A stretch of DNA of 24,366 bases, from NCBI GenBank assembly GCA_021786655.1, contig JAJYMU010000188.1, positions 1-24,366 of the forward strand, in the 5' to 3' direction. Positions within the stretch are counted from its first letter, which is position 1. Each line of letters starts with the position of its first letter. The stretch comes from Bacteroidota bacterium (GTDB taxonomy: Bacteria > Bacteroidota > Ignavibacteria > Ignavibacteriales > Melioribacteraceae). This document shows positions 7,780-15,641 of the stretch, piece after piece. Under the pieces are notes generated by a model that was not told where the DNA came from, made no database searches, and saw nothing but the letters and a program-made list of their open reading frames with translations. A program made the position numbers and the translations under genes.

Positions 7780-9204
7780 ATGGCACTCTGGAACAGCAGA
7801 TTTAAAAAATCACTCAACGAAACCGCGTTAAAGTTTTCAGCATCCATTGATATTGACGGGAAACTTTATAACGAAGACATTGACGGAAGTGCGGCACATG
7901 TTAAGATGCTGGTGAAACAGAAAATCGTTTCCGTTGCAGACGGAAAAGCAATTCTGAAAGCGCTAGAAGAAATCAGAAAAGAAATTTCTTCGGGCAAGTT
8001 AAATTTTGATTGGCGCAAAGAAGATATTCATTCGTTGATAGAAGAACGGCTCGTTGAAAAAATCGGCGAGCGCGGCTCGTCTCGCTTCCTGTCTCGCCGC
8101 AAGCTTTCCGAGGCGGACGCGGCCGAAGCGGGCAAGCGGCTGCACACGGCACGTTCCAGAAACGATCAGGTTGCTCTTGACGAACGATTATTCATGCGGA
8201 AGGAAATTACTCGACTCATCAAGCTTACAAGAACCCTTCAGAAAGTTTTACTTAAGAAAGCCGAACAGTATAAAAGTACGATTATCCCCGGATACACACA
8301 CTTGCAGCGTGCGCAGCCGCTTTTGTTTGCGCACCATTTGCTTGCGTACGTTTCCATGCTTAACCGCGATGTTGAGCGACTTAACGATTGCATGAAGCGC
8401 GCAAACCGGTCGCCGTTAGGCGCCGCCGCGCTCGCCGGAACAACTCTTCCGATTGATCGGAATTACACTGCGAAGCTTCTCGGCATGAACGGTATTATTG
8501 AAAACTCGCTTGATGCGGTAAGCGACCGTGATGTTATGATCGAGCTAATTAGTGCGTGTTCGATTATCATGATGCACTTGAGCCGGTTGAGCGAAGAACT
8601 GGTGCTATGGAACTCGCAAGAATTTTCGTTCGCGCAATTTGACGACTCGTTTGCAACCGGCAGCAGTTTGATGCCGCAGAAAAAAAATCCGGATATTGCA
8701 GAGCTCATCCGCGGAAAAGTGGGACGGGTTTACGGCGCGCTTGTCGGATTGTTGACGGTGATGAAAGCATTGCCGCTTGCGTATAACCGTGATATGCAGG
8801 AAGATAAGTTTCATCTTCTCGAAGCGCTTAACACAACAAAAGATTGTCTTAACATTGCATCGGAACTGTTAAAGAACACCAAATTCAACAAAGACCGTTT
8901 CGAAAGAAATCTTGATGGGGATTTTTCTCTAGCAACTGAGCTGGTAGATTATCTCGTGCGGAAAAATGTTCCGTTCAGGCAAGCACACCACATTGTGGGT
9001 AGCGTTGTTACGTTGTGCGTTGATCAAAAGAAAAAATTAAATGAATTAACTTTGCCGGAGTATAAAAAAATCTCTGCCGCATTTGACAAAGACATTTTCA
9101 AACTGCTCACCGCGCGTTCAAGCGTTCAAAATAAAAGATCGCAAGGGAGTACTTCACCCGCAGAAGTTGAAAAACAACTTAGATTTTGGAAGATGAGAAT
9201 ATAA
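7780..9204 (+). CDS. argH: Argininosuccinate lyase with an in-frame insertion
   Basis: ArgH splits argininosuccinate into arginine and fumarate, the last step of the pathway. Family motifs are intact: LWNSRF near the start, HTARSRNDQ, PGYTHLQRAQP with H174, and the superfamily signature GSSLMPQKKNPD at 294-305. The oddity is a 19-residue block, RGSSRFLSRRKLSEADAAE (residues 98-116), between IGE and AGKRLHTARSRNDQ, where the family normally runs straight through. Without it the protein would be 455 residues, close to the usual length. The block is about 70% GC by hand count, well above its surroundings. Parts of the gene also look more GC-rich than argG, and a decayed second argH end lies downstream, so this copy may be a replacement or duplicate. 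Function is probably retained because the rest is undamaged, but the insert is near the active site. Confidence 0.93.
   Translation: MALWNSRFKKSLNETALKFSASIDIDGKLYNEDIDGSAAHVKMLVKQKIVSVADGKAILKALEEIRKEISSGKLNFDWRKEDIHSLIEERLVEKIGERGSSRFLSRRKLSEADAAEAGKRLHTARSRNDQVALDERLFMRKEITRLIKLTRTLQKVLLKKAEQYKSTIIPGYTHLQRAQPLLFAHHLLAYVSMLNRDVERLNDCMKRANRSPLGAAALAGTTLPIDRNYTAKLLGMNGIIENSLDAVSDRDVMIELISACSIIMMHLSRLSEELVLWNSQEFSFAQFDDSFATGSSLMPQKKNPDIAELIRGKVGRVYGALVGLLTVMKALPLAYNRDMQEDKFHLLEALNTTKDCLNIASELLKNTKFNKDRFERNLDGDFSLATELVDYLVRKNVPFRQAHHIVGSVVTLCVDQKKKLNELTLPEYKKISAAFDKDIFKLLTARSSVQNKRSQGSTSPAEVEKQLRFWKMRI
8071..8127. mobile_element. Putative GC-rich insertion element inside argH (57 bases, in frame)
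   Basis: The bounds are set by comparison with remembered ArgH family sequence, where IGE is followed directly by AGKRLHT. The segment adds exactly 19 codons and no stop. GGCGAG just before it (8065-8070) is complementary to CTCGCC (8093-8098), giving a stem across its left half. The minus strand contains GCTTGCGGCGAG (8093-8104), one base different from GCTTGCGACGAG at 99-110. Mobility is inferred. The exact edges are uncertain by a few bases. Confidence 0.5.
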
Positions 9205-9236
9205 GTGTAACGGTTGTTTTACTTAGATTAAAATGG

Positions 9237-9512
9237 CTAAGCAGTTTTTGTCTCTGAATGGTTTGTAAATTTATTCTGTAGGGAAGGGTCTGCGACCCTT
9301 CCGAAAAAATGTGGAACGGTCACAGACCGTTCCCTACTTAAGAACTCATCTATAAATTTATTTTTGCGTCCTTCTTTAATAGCTCTTGAAAGCCCGAAAT
9401 CTTCCATTGCTTCAATCACGGTGGAATAAACCTCTTTCTTTCTGTTGTTAAATAGATCAACCAAAGATTCTTCGAATAATTTTTTTATTTTATTTGGTGA
9501 TAGCGTTTTCAT
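9237..9512 (-). CDS. Small antitoxin-like protein with a repeat-derived C-terminus
   Basis: The first 58 residues (MKTLSPNKIKKLFEESL to about IDEFL) resemble small Bacteroidota/Ignavibacteria proteins often found as antitoxin partners of RelE/ParE-type toxins, with the pattern EAMEDFGLSRAIKEGRK. I recognise this only by resemblance. Residues 59-79 are encoded by the double-hairpin repeat at 9277-9337, so the natural C-terminus has been replaced by repeat-derived sequence, and the last dozen residues read into flanking DNA. No toxin gene follows on the minus strand; argH lies there instead, in the opposite orientation. The likely reading is an orphaned, possibly non-functional antitoxin relic. 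A weak AAAGG lies about 10 bases before the ATG. Confidence 0.5.
   Translation of the reverse strand: MKTLSPNKIKKLFEESLVDLFNNRKKEVYSTVIEAMEDFGLSRAIKEGRKNKFIDEFLSRERSVTVPHFFGRVADPSLQNKFTNHSETKTA
9277..9337. repeat. Double-hairpin repeat with complementary outer ends
   Basis: Two perfect 9-base stems lie side by side. GGAAGGGTC/GACCCTTCC is at 9282-9302 with loop TGC, and GGAACGGTC/GACCGTTCC is at 9313-9333 with loop ACA. The outer ends GTAGGGAA (9278-9285) and TTCCCTAC (9330-9337) are also perfectly complementary. The two stems differ in sequence but keep the same architecture. The frame TGTAGGG...CCCTAC is shared with palindromes at 14272 and 15642. It lies inside the small minus-strand ORF. 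Confidence 0.75.
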
Positions 9513-9859
9513 CGATCACAACCTTTGTTTGTGCAAAGATAGTAAGAGGACGATAACTAATTCAATAAGGAACAATATTTAATTATTGCCCGTCTAGGCA
9601 AATAAAGCTACGAGAAAGTGCTCACCAACTTTCTCACAAAAAGATGGTGTAATAAAAATATTGCAGGGAAGCACATCGCACCCTGAAATTGAGAAGCAAA
9701 TCAAATTCTGGGCTAAAAAATTAAAGTAAAATAACATCCCAACCAGAAACTTTCTTGTGATTCAAAGTTAAAACCTATTAGAAATCCTAAACTTTTACAT
9801 AGTCTTAAGCGTCTAAATTATGCTTTAACTAATGTTAAATTTTATCTAAGAGGTTGATA
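9513..9859. other. Gene-free stretch apart from the argH remnant
   Basis: Apart from the argH remnant ending at 9729, I see no gene, RNA or strong promoter here. The right part, from 9730, is AT-rich and ends in AAGAGG (9848-9853), the ribosome binding site of the metallopeptidase. The left part may hold more decayed argH sequence. Confidence 0.6.
9661..9729 (+). pseudogene. Remnant of the 3' end of a second argH
   Basis: In frame from 9664, the DNA encodes QGSTSHPEIEKQIKFW, then AKKLK and a stop. The intact argH ends QGSTSPAEVEKQLRFW-KMRI. Eleven of 16 aligned residues are identical, with no gap. Upstream the similarity fades. There is a possible continuation at 9585-9626 (IARLGK-stop-SYEKVLT against SAAFDKDIFKLLT), but in another frame and with a stop codon, so it is only suggestive. 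No start or catalytic region is present. This looks like the surviving tail of a duplicated or displaced argH. Confidence 0.72.
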
Positions 9860-11908
9860 ATGAAACACAAGAGACTTTTCTTCTATTTAGTTCCAGTAAC
9901 TTTTTTTGCCCTTTTTGTTTTAACGGGATTTTCCGGCGGCGATAAGTCGAAAAACAATGGTTTCGACTTAAATAATTTAGACCGTTCCGTTAGTCCCGCA
10001 AAAGATTTTTATCAGTTTGCAGTTGGCGGATGGAGAGCAAACAATCCAATCCCCGAAGATCAAGTTCGCTGGGGAACGTTTGAAGTACTTCAAGAGCAAA
10101 ACAATCAAATTCTAAAAACCATTCTTGAAAAAGCTGCTGCTAATAAAAATTGGCCAAAGGGTTCTGCCGATCAAAAAATAGGGGACTTCTTCGCAACGGG
10201 TATGGATTCGGCTCGAATTGAAAAAGACGGATACAAACCGATTATTCCCGATTTGAAAAAGATCGACGCAATTCAAAATAGAAGTGAGTTGGTAAAATTG
10301 ATTGCCGAAGATCATCTTACGGGAATACCAGCGCTGTTCCGGTTTTATGTTTCGGTTGATGCAAAGAAAAGCAGTATGATGGCGCCGTATCTTTCACAGG
10401 GCGGACTTGGATTGCCGGATGTTGAATACTATACAAAAAACGATTCGCGCTCGAAAGAAATCCGCGACAAATATGTTCAACACGTTGCGAACATGTTCAA
10501 GTTAATTAATGTTGATGATGCGACTGCGGAAAAAGATGCTCAGACCGTCATGAACATTGAAACTCAATTAGCCAAAGTTTCCAACACCCGTCTTGAAAAT
10601 CGCGACCCAATCAAAACGTACAACAAAATGACCGTCGACAATTTGAAAGATATTTCAAACGGATTTGATTGGAACTCTTACTTCAATAATCTCGGTGTTG
10701 GAAATCTTGAAGTCGTAATTGTCGGTCAGCCGAAATTTTTCACTGGACTGTCGCAAATCCTTAATTCAAATTCTCTCGATGATTGGAAGATTTATTTGAA
10801 ATGGCATTTGATAAATGATGCGGCAAGCGCTCTGAGTTCTCCGTTCGTAAATGAAGAATTCGATTTTAGCGGAAAGTTTATGAACGGCGCAAAAGCAATG
10901 CAGCCAAGGTGGAAAAGAATCCTACGTGCAGTAAACGGTACGATGGGCGAACTGGTGGGACAAGTTTACGTTAAAGAAGTTTTTCCGCCCGAAGCAAAAG
11001 AGAGAGCAGAAAAAATCGTTAAAACTTTGCTCGCATCTATGGGTGAAAGCATAAAAAATAATCAATGGATGGGCGACTCAACAAAAGAACAAGCGCTTCA
11101 TAAATTGAGCACCTTCGGCGTTAAGATCGGTTATCCCGATAAATGGAAAGATTACAGCGAACTCGAAATCGCACGCGACGGTTATTACAAAAATTTGGAA
11201 CGTGCAAGCATTTGGGCAAGAAAAGATAATCTTGCCAAGATTGGTAAACCGGTTGATAAAACGGAATGGGGAATGAGTCCGCAAACGGTAAATGCATATT
11301 ACAATCCGACCAGAAATGAAATTGTTTTCCCGGCAGCAATTCTTCAGCCGCCCTTCTTTAATCAGAATGCTGATGACGCAGTAAACTATGGGGCGATGGG
11401 CGTTGTTATCGGTCACGAAATTTCTCATGGCTTCGATGATCAAGGAAGAAAATATGACGCTGATGGAAATATTAAAGATTGGTGGACGAAAGATGATAAT
11501 GAAAAATTTCAAGCGCGTGCGAAAAAACTTATTGATGAATTCAACGGCTTCGCTGCAATTGATTCTTTCAGAGTAAACGGCGCGTTGACGCTCGGTGAAA
11601 ATATCGGCGATCTCGGCGGATTGAATGTTTCGTTCAACGCTTTCAAGAATACCGACGAATATAAAAAAGGCGAATCGATTGACGGATTTACTCCAGCACA
11701 AAGATTTTTCCTCGGATACGCTCAAGTCTGGGCAGAAAATATCCGTCCCGAAGCCCTGAAGCTTAGATTAAAAATCGATGTCCATTCTCCGGCAAGATTT
11801 AGAGTGCTGGGACCGTTAATGAATCTTCCAGAATTTTTCCAAGCATTCGATGTTAAACCCGGCGATCCGATGAGGAATCAGGACGATAAACTTGTTAAAA
11901 TCTGGTAA
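9860..11908 (+). CDS. M13 (neprilysin/PepO-like) zinc metallopeptidase, exported
   Basis: The 682-residue product matches the M13 family, which cuts oligopeptides outside the cytoplasm. The zinc site is complete: HEISH at 519-523 inside VVIGHEISHGFDDQGRKYD, and the third ligand E580 in GENIGDLGG. NAYYNPTRNEIVFPAAILQPPFF just before the zinc helix is a further hallmark. The N-terminus (MKHKRLFFYLVPVTFFALFVLTGF) is a Sec signal or anchor with no lipobox cysteine, so a periplasmic, soluble or membrane-tethered enzyme is likely. The ATG at 9860 is chosen over the in-frame TTG at 9854 because AAGAGG sits six bases before it. Length is normal for bacterial M13 peptidases. It is transcribed alone as far as can be seen, followed by an inverted repeat. 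Confidence 0.95.
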   Translation: MKHKRLFFYLVPVTFFALFVLTGFSGGDKSKNNGFDLNNLDRSVSPAKDFYQFAVGGWRANNPIPEDQVRWGTFEVLQEQNNQILKTILEKAAANKNWPKGSADQKIGDFFATGMDSARIEKDGYKPIIPDLKKIDAIQNRSELVKLIAEDHLTGIPALFRFYVSVDAKKSSMMAPYLSQGGLGLPDVEYYTKNDSRSKEIRDKYVQHVANMFKLINVDDATAEKDAQTVMNIETQLAKVSNTRLENRDPIKTYNKMTVDNLKDISNGFDWNSYFNNLGVGNLEVVIVGQPKFFTGLSQILNSNSLDDWKIYLKWHLINDAASALSSPFVNEEFDFSGKFMNGAKAMQPRWKRILRAVNGTMGELVGQVYVKEVFPPEAKERAEKIVKTLLASMGESIKNNQWMGDSTKEQALHKLSTFGVKIGYPDKWKDYSELEIARDGYYKNLERASIWARKDNLAKIGKPVDKTEWGMSPQTVNAYYNPTRNEIVFPAAILQPPFFNQNADDAVNYGAMGVVIGHEISHGFDDQGRKYDADGNIKDWWTKDDNEKFQARAKKLIDEFNGFAAIDSFRVNGALTLGENIGDLGGLNVSFNAFKNTDEYKKGESIDGFTPAQRFFLGYAQVWAENIRPEALKLRLKIDVHSPARFRVLGPLMNLPEFFQAFDVKPGDPMRNQDDKLVKIW

Positions 11909-11925
11909 GCTGGAAAACCGAGTAA

Positions 11926-11982
11926 GATTAAGAGCAAGAGCATGAATCAAAAATGTTCTTGCTCTTATTCTTGCTCTTAATC
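11926..11982. repeat. Inverted and direct repeat downstream of the metallopeptidase
   Basis: GATTAAGAGCAAGA (11926-11939) is perfectly complementary to TCTTGCTCTTAATC (11969-11982). A tighter hairpin also forms: 11930-11943 pairs with 11953-11966 over 14 positions with one G-U and a 9-base loop. The right side holds a direct repeat of TTCTTGCTCTTA. No T-run follows, so a classic intrinsic terminator is not supported, although 3' end protection or termination is possible. Confidence 0.7.
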
Positions 11983-12079
11983 ATAATCTTCGTCTTCCTA
12001 TTAACATAAATTAATCTGCCTTTTTCAGATTCCTTATTTATATTCAGCCATCAATTTTTATCACACACAAGGGGATTAA

Positions 12080-13009
12080 ATGTACGCACTCGAAGTAAAA
12101 GATCTAACCAAACGATTCAACAGTCTGGTTGCGGTGGACCATGCGTCGTTCGAGGTTCCGGAGGGCTCGATTTTCGGACTCATCGGACGCAACGGCGCCG
12201 GCAAGACTACTACAATAAGAATGATGATGAACATTTATCTTCCCGATGAAGGAGACGTTGTTTTGCGCGGCGTTAAAATCGGTCAGGAGTTCAAAAATCA
12301 AGTAGGATACTTGCCCGAAGAACGCGGACTGTACAAAAAAATGAAAGTACTGGAAACGCTTCTTTATTTTGCTGAGCTGAAAGGGAAGTCGGGTAAAGAG
12401 GTTCAGAAGAATGCCGAGAAGTACTTAAAAAGATTTGATCTGTTCGACCGAAGATTATCAAAGGTTGAAGACTTATCCAAAGGCAACCAGCAGAAGATGC
12501 AGTTTATTTCTACTATTCTTCACGATCCGGAATTTATAATTCTTGATGAGCCGTTTTCCGGATTGGATCCCGTTAACACGAATCTGCTCAAAGACATAAT
12601 TCTTGAGATGAAGCAGCGCGGGAAGATAATTATTTTCTCGACGCACCTTATGGATTTTGCCGAAAAAATGTGCGATCATATTGTTATGATAGACCACGGA
12701 AAAATTATTTTGAAAGGTTCACTAGCCGGAATTAAATCGAAGTACGGTCAGCGCAATGTAAGTCTAACGCACGCTGGAGATATTTCATTCCTGAAAGACA
12801 ATCCCATTGTTGAAAAGATAGAAGACTTTGGGAACTCAACCGGAATAAAGGTTAAAGAGGCAAATCAAACGCAGCAATTGTTGAAACTGCTTGTTGACCG
12901 CGGTGTGCCGATCAAAAAGTTTGATGCCAATGAGATTTCTCTTCATGAAATATTTATTGAACTTGCCGGTCGTGAAGACGGAAATGGTAAGGAGGTGCGC
13001 AATGTTTAA
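12080..13009 (+). CDS. ABC transporter ATP-binding protein, NatA-type
   Basis: Cytoplasmic ATPase of an ABC-2 exporter. Walker A is GRNGAGKTT (36-44), the signature is LSKGN (132-136), Walker B is FIILDE (152-157) and the H-loop histidine is H189 in STHLM. The 309-residue length comes from a C-terminal extension after about residue 215, as in NatA-like and DUF4162-bearing ATPases. AAGGGGA precedes the ATG. The partner permease starts inside this gene's last codons, so the two form one unit. The substrate is not visible; NatA-like sodium export is one possibility, but many homologues have other or unknown cargo. Confidence 0.93.
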   Translation: MYALEVKDLTKRFNSLVAVDHASFEVPEGSIFGLIGRNGAGKTTTIRMMMNIYLPDEGDVVLRGVKIGQEFKNQVGYLPEERGLYKKMKVLETLLYFAELKGKSGKEVQKNAEKYLKRFDLFDRRLSKVEDLSKGNQQKMQFISTILHDPEFIILDEPFSGLDPVNTNLLKDIILEMKQRGKIIIFSTHLMDFAEKMCDHIVMIDHGKIILKGSLAGIKSKYGQRNVSLTHAGDISFLKDNPIVEKIEDFGNSTGIKVKEANQTQQLLKLLVDRGVPIKKFDANEISLHEIFIELAGREDGNGKEVRNV

Positions 13010-14264
13010 TGCAAGAGTCTTGGCAATTGTTAAAAGAGAATTAAGAGAGAAGCTGATTTCAAAGTCGTTCATACTTATGACTATTCTCTTTCCGCTTTTG
13101 CTTTTCGGCATGGCGGGAATTCAAGCGTTAATATTTACTGATAAAAGTAACGATAAGGTTGATATTGTTTCGGATACGGAAACCCTAACAAATTCATTTC
13201 AGAATGAACTTATGAAATCGGATTTGATGAAGGATGGTAAGACATCGTTTGCATTCTTTACAATGGATCGCTCGGCGCTTAAATCATTTCTTGACGGTAA
13301 AAAGAAAGATCTTCTTGGTAACAAACTTACCGGAGTGGTTTATATTCCTTCTTCGGCGCTCAAGGATAAAAAGATAGAATACTACTCGCAAACCCCAAGC
13401 AACATTAGTTTGAGCAGAAAGCTTGAAGGACCGCTCAACAAAGTTCTTATCGATATTTATTTCGGAAATAAATCTTTAACGCCGGAAGAATTGGATTTTG
13501 CAAGGAAGGGAATTGATGTTACCGGATTTAAAGTCTCCAAAGAAGAGAATATTAAGGAAGAAGGATACGGCTCGCTGATACTTTCCTACGTATTCACTTT
13601 TTTGCTTTACATTAGTCTTTTATTAACGGGTCAGTTGATGCTGCAATCCGTCATCGAGGAAAAGAGCAGCAAAATTGTTGAAGTGATTTTGTCTTCTGTA
13701 AGTCCACGCGAATTGATGACTGGAAAAATTATTGGTTCGGCGCTTACAGCGTTAATTCAAATGTCGATCTGGCTGGCGGCAATCATTACAGTAACGTCTT
13801 CTGCAATTTACGCTTTACCTCCGGAGGTAATGGTGAGCATCACAACCACACAGGTTGTTTTCTTAATGGTCAATTTTGCAGTTGGACTTGTGCTGTTCTT
13901 AAGTTTGTTTGGAATGATGGGTGCGATTTTCGACAACCCGCAAGATGCACAATCCGGAATGTGGCCAGTAATGATTCTAATTATTGCTCCGTTCTTAATT
14001 GCAATGTCGATGATGCAAAACCCGAATAGTCCAATTGCTAACGCTTTTGCTCTTGTACCTTTTACGTCTGTAATGGTTATGCCGGTTAAGATGACGCTTG
14101 TTGAAGTTCCGGTTTGGCAATTGTTTGCTTGCGTGGTGCTGAATATTGCCGCAATATTTTTGGTTTTTCCTATCGCGGGAAAAATTTATCGTGTTGGAAT
14201 TTTGCGTACCGGCAAAAAACCAAAGTGGTCGGAAGTTGTTAAGTGGTTGAAGTATAAGTATTAA
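13002..14264 (+). CDS. ABC-2 type permease, NatB-like
   Basis: Membrane partner of the ATPase just upstream, 420 residues. A first helix near residues 22-46 is followed by a large extracytoplasmic domain (about 50-200), then five more helices to the C-terminus. This is the topology of the ABC2_membrane_3/NatB group. The segment GQLMLQSVIEEKSSKIVEVILSSVSPRELMTGKIIG is the conserved cytoplasmic coupling region. The open frame extends upstream to 12891, but the ATG at 13002 is preceded by AAGGAGGT, a near-perfect ribosome binding site, and overlaps the ATPase stop by 8 bases. That start also gives the family N-terminus (ARVLAIVKRELREKL). Confidence 0.92.
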   Translation: MFNARVLAIVKRELREKLISKSFILMTILFPLLLFGMAGIQALIFTDKSNDKVDIVSDTETLTNSFQNELMKSDLMKDGKTSFAFFTMDRSALKSFLDGKKKDLLGNKLTGVVYIPSSALKDKKIEYYSQTPSNISLSRKLEGPLNKVLIDIYFGNKSLTPEELDFARKGIDVTGFKVSKEENIKEEGYGSLILSYVFTFLLYISLLLTGQLMLQSVIEEKSSKIVEVILSSVSPRELMTGKIIGSALTALIQMSIWLAAIITVTSSAIYALPPEVMVSITTTQVVFLMVNFAVGLVLFLSLFGMMGAIFDNPQDAQSGMWPVMILIIAPFLIAMSMMQNPNSPIANAFALVPFTSVMVMPVKMTLVEVPVWQLFACVVLNIAAIFLVFPIAGKIYRVGILRTGKKPKWSEVVKWLKYKY

Positions 14265-14271
14265 TTTTTTT

Positions 14272-14300
14272 TGTAGAGACGCGCCGCCGCGCGTCTCTAT
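14272..14300. repeat. Perfect 11-base stem palindrome after the permease gene
   Basis: TAGAGACGCGC (14274-14284) pairs perfectly with GCGCGTCTCTA (14289-14299) around a CGCC loop, framed on the left by TGTAGAG. It begins 8 bases after the permease stop and after a run of T. No T-run follows on the plus strand, and the T-run precedes it, so it is not a textbook terminator for either strand. It shares its frame with palindromes at 9277 and 15642. Confidence 0.78.
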
Positions 14301-14311
14301 GCTTAATTAAA

Positions 14312-14632
14312 ATGAACGAAAAAGAATTATATCCTTCCTTAGTTGAAAAACTTTACAAAGATTTTTCTCTTGCGAAAGATTCGCTTCCGACAGTAACCGA
14401 TTTGCCAATGATTCGCGAGCACCTCATCGCCAAGGTTTCGGAACTGATGTCGAGAGATTACGAACGGTTCATCACTAATTTGTACAGAATTGATGTGAGC
14501 GAATCCAAAGTAAGAGAAATTTTGCACAGCAAAGACAGAACTACAATCCCGGAAAAACTTGCCGACCTCATCATAGAACGCCAGCTTTTGAGAATTAAAA
14601 CCCAAATGCTCTACCGCGAGGGGAAGTTGTAA
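14312..14632 (+). CDS. Small conserved-looking protein of unknown function
   Basis: This 106-residue protein belongs to no family I recognise. It is predicted to be soluble and mostly helical, rich in charged residues, with no signal peptide or membrane segment and no cysteine. It has a balanced sequence and a plausible full-length ORF, and nothing overlapping on the other strand looks better. The start follows AT-rich sequence without a clear ribosome binding site, just after the palindrome at 14272. It lies between the exporter genes and yitT in the same direction, which gives no functional clue. Confidence 0.65.
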   Translation: MNEKELYPSLVEKLYKDFSLAKDSLPTVTDLPMIREHLIAKVSELMSRDYERFITNLYRIDVSESKVREILHSKDRTTIPEKLADLIIERQLLRIKTQMLYREGKL

Positions 14633-14703
14633 ACTTCTTCTTTTAATGAAAAACATTTCTGTTTATCTTTGATCGGAAACTTTCAAAATAACTTAACGGC
14701 GGT

Positions 14704-15639
14704 ATGATAAAATCCTTCCTGAAAAAATATCCGGTAATCGATTACTCTGCCATAGCTGTTGGTTCGGCGCTAATGTCAATCGGTATCGGCGTATTCTTGG
14801 TTGATGCGCGCGTTGTTCCCGGCGGCGTAAGCGGACTTGCTATGGCGCTGTATTATTTATCCGGTAACAAAATCCCGATCGGAATTTTAATTTGGATTTT
14901 GAACATTCCTCTTTTTATTTGGGGATTAAAGGAACTTGGTAAAAAATTCGGGTTGCGAACATTCGTCGGTTTCTCGCTCAATTCTTTTTTCATAGATTTT
15001 TTTAGAGGGGACATTCCCGGGTTCTCGTGGATCAGACTTCAGGACTCGCAGACAGTTAGAGAATTATACCAGAAAGATTTTTTATTCCTGATATTGATTG
15101 GCGCGGTTCTGCTAGGAATCGGTCTCGGAATAATTTTTAAGTTCAAGGGCACTACTGCAGGCTCCGATATAATTGCTTCCATTCTGCACAAAAGATTCGG
15201 CTTCAAACCGGGACAATCAATAATGGTTGTTGATTTCATCGTGATCGCGTTCGCGGGATTTATTATAGATATAAAAAATCTTTCGCCCGATCGCCCGGCG
15301 CTTGTTCTAACATTTTATGCAATTTTTCTATTGTTCATTTCGTCACGGTTGATCGATATTATAATTGACGGGTTTGATTACGCTCGCGCGGCATATATCA
15401 TTTCAGATAAGTTCGATGAAATTTCTGAAGCGATATTAAAAAACCTTGGTCGTGGCGTAACTGCAGTTAACACGCGCGGAGTTTATCTTAATGTTCAGCG
15501 CGAAATGCTTTTAACGGTGGTTCCGCTTCGTGAAGTAACAAAACTTGTCGATGTCGTAAAAGAAGTTGACCCGACCGCATTTGTAATAATTTACAACGTT
15601 CACGAAGTTCTTGGCGAAGGATTCAGAAGAAGAATATAA
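14704..15639 (+). CDS. YitT family membrane protein (DUF161 plus DUF2179)
   Basis: The 311-residue protein has the two parts of the YitT family. The N-terminal membrane region (about 1-220) has five or six helices, with GVFLVDARVVPGGVSGLAMALYYLSG and GIIFKFKGTTAGSDIIASILHKRFG as hallmarks. The C-terminal cytoplasmic DUF2179 domain (about 225-311) includes GRGVTAVNTRGVYLNVQREMLLTVVPLREV and DPTAFVIIYNVHEVLGEGF. Length is slightly above common members. The family's transport role is not settled, so no substrate is proposed. A palindrome begins three bases after the stop. Confidence 0.93.
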   Translation: MIKSFLKKYPVIDYSAIAVGSALMSIGIGVFLVDARVVPGGVSGLAMALYYLSGNKIPIGILIWILNIPLFIWGLKELGKKFGLRTFVGFSLNSFFIDFFRGDIPGFSWIRLQDSQTVRELYQKDFLFLILIGAVLLGIGLGIIFKFKGTTAGSDIIASILHKRFGFKPGQSIMVVDFIVIAFAGFIIDIKNLSPDRPALVLTFYAIFLLFISSRLIDIIIDGFDYARAAYIISDKFDEISEAILKNLGRGVTAVNTRGVYLNVQREMLLTVVPLREVTKLVDVVKEVDPTAFVIIYNVHEVLGEGFRRRI

Positions 15640-15641
15640 TT

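Noticed and set aside
8054..8395. 113-residue ORF overlapping argH in another frame
   Set aside because: It overlaps the conserved ArgH core and depends on the GC-rich insert for its opening; no independent support.
11078..11725. 215-residue minus-strand ORF inside the metallopeptidase
   Set aside because: It is antisense to a strongly supported M13 domain including the zinc site, has no recognisable domain, and is explained by codon-bias shadowing.
12891..13001. Upstream extension of the ABC permease to 12891
   Set aside because: It would overlap the ATPase gene by over 100 bases and lacks a ribosome binding site, whereas ATG 13002 has AAGGAGGT just upstream.
14264..14300. Intrinsic terminator after the permease
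   Set aside because: The T-run precedes the stem on the plus strand, and on the minus strand it becomes an A-run after the stem, so the arrangement is wrong for either strand.
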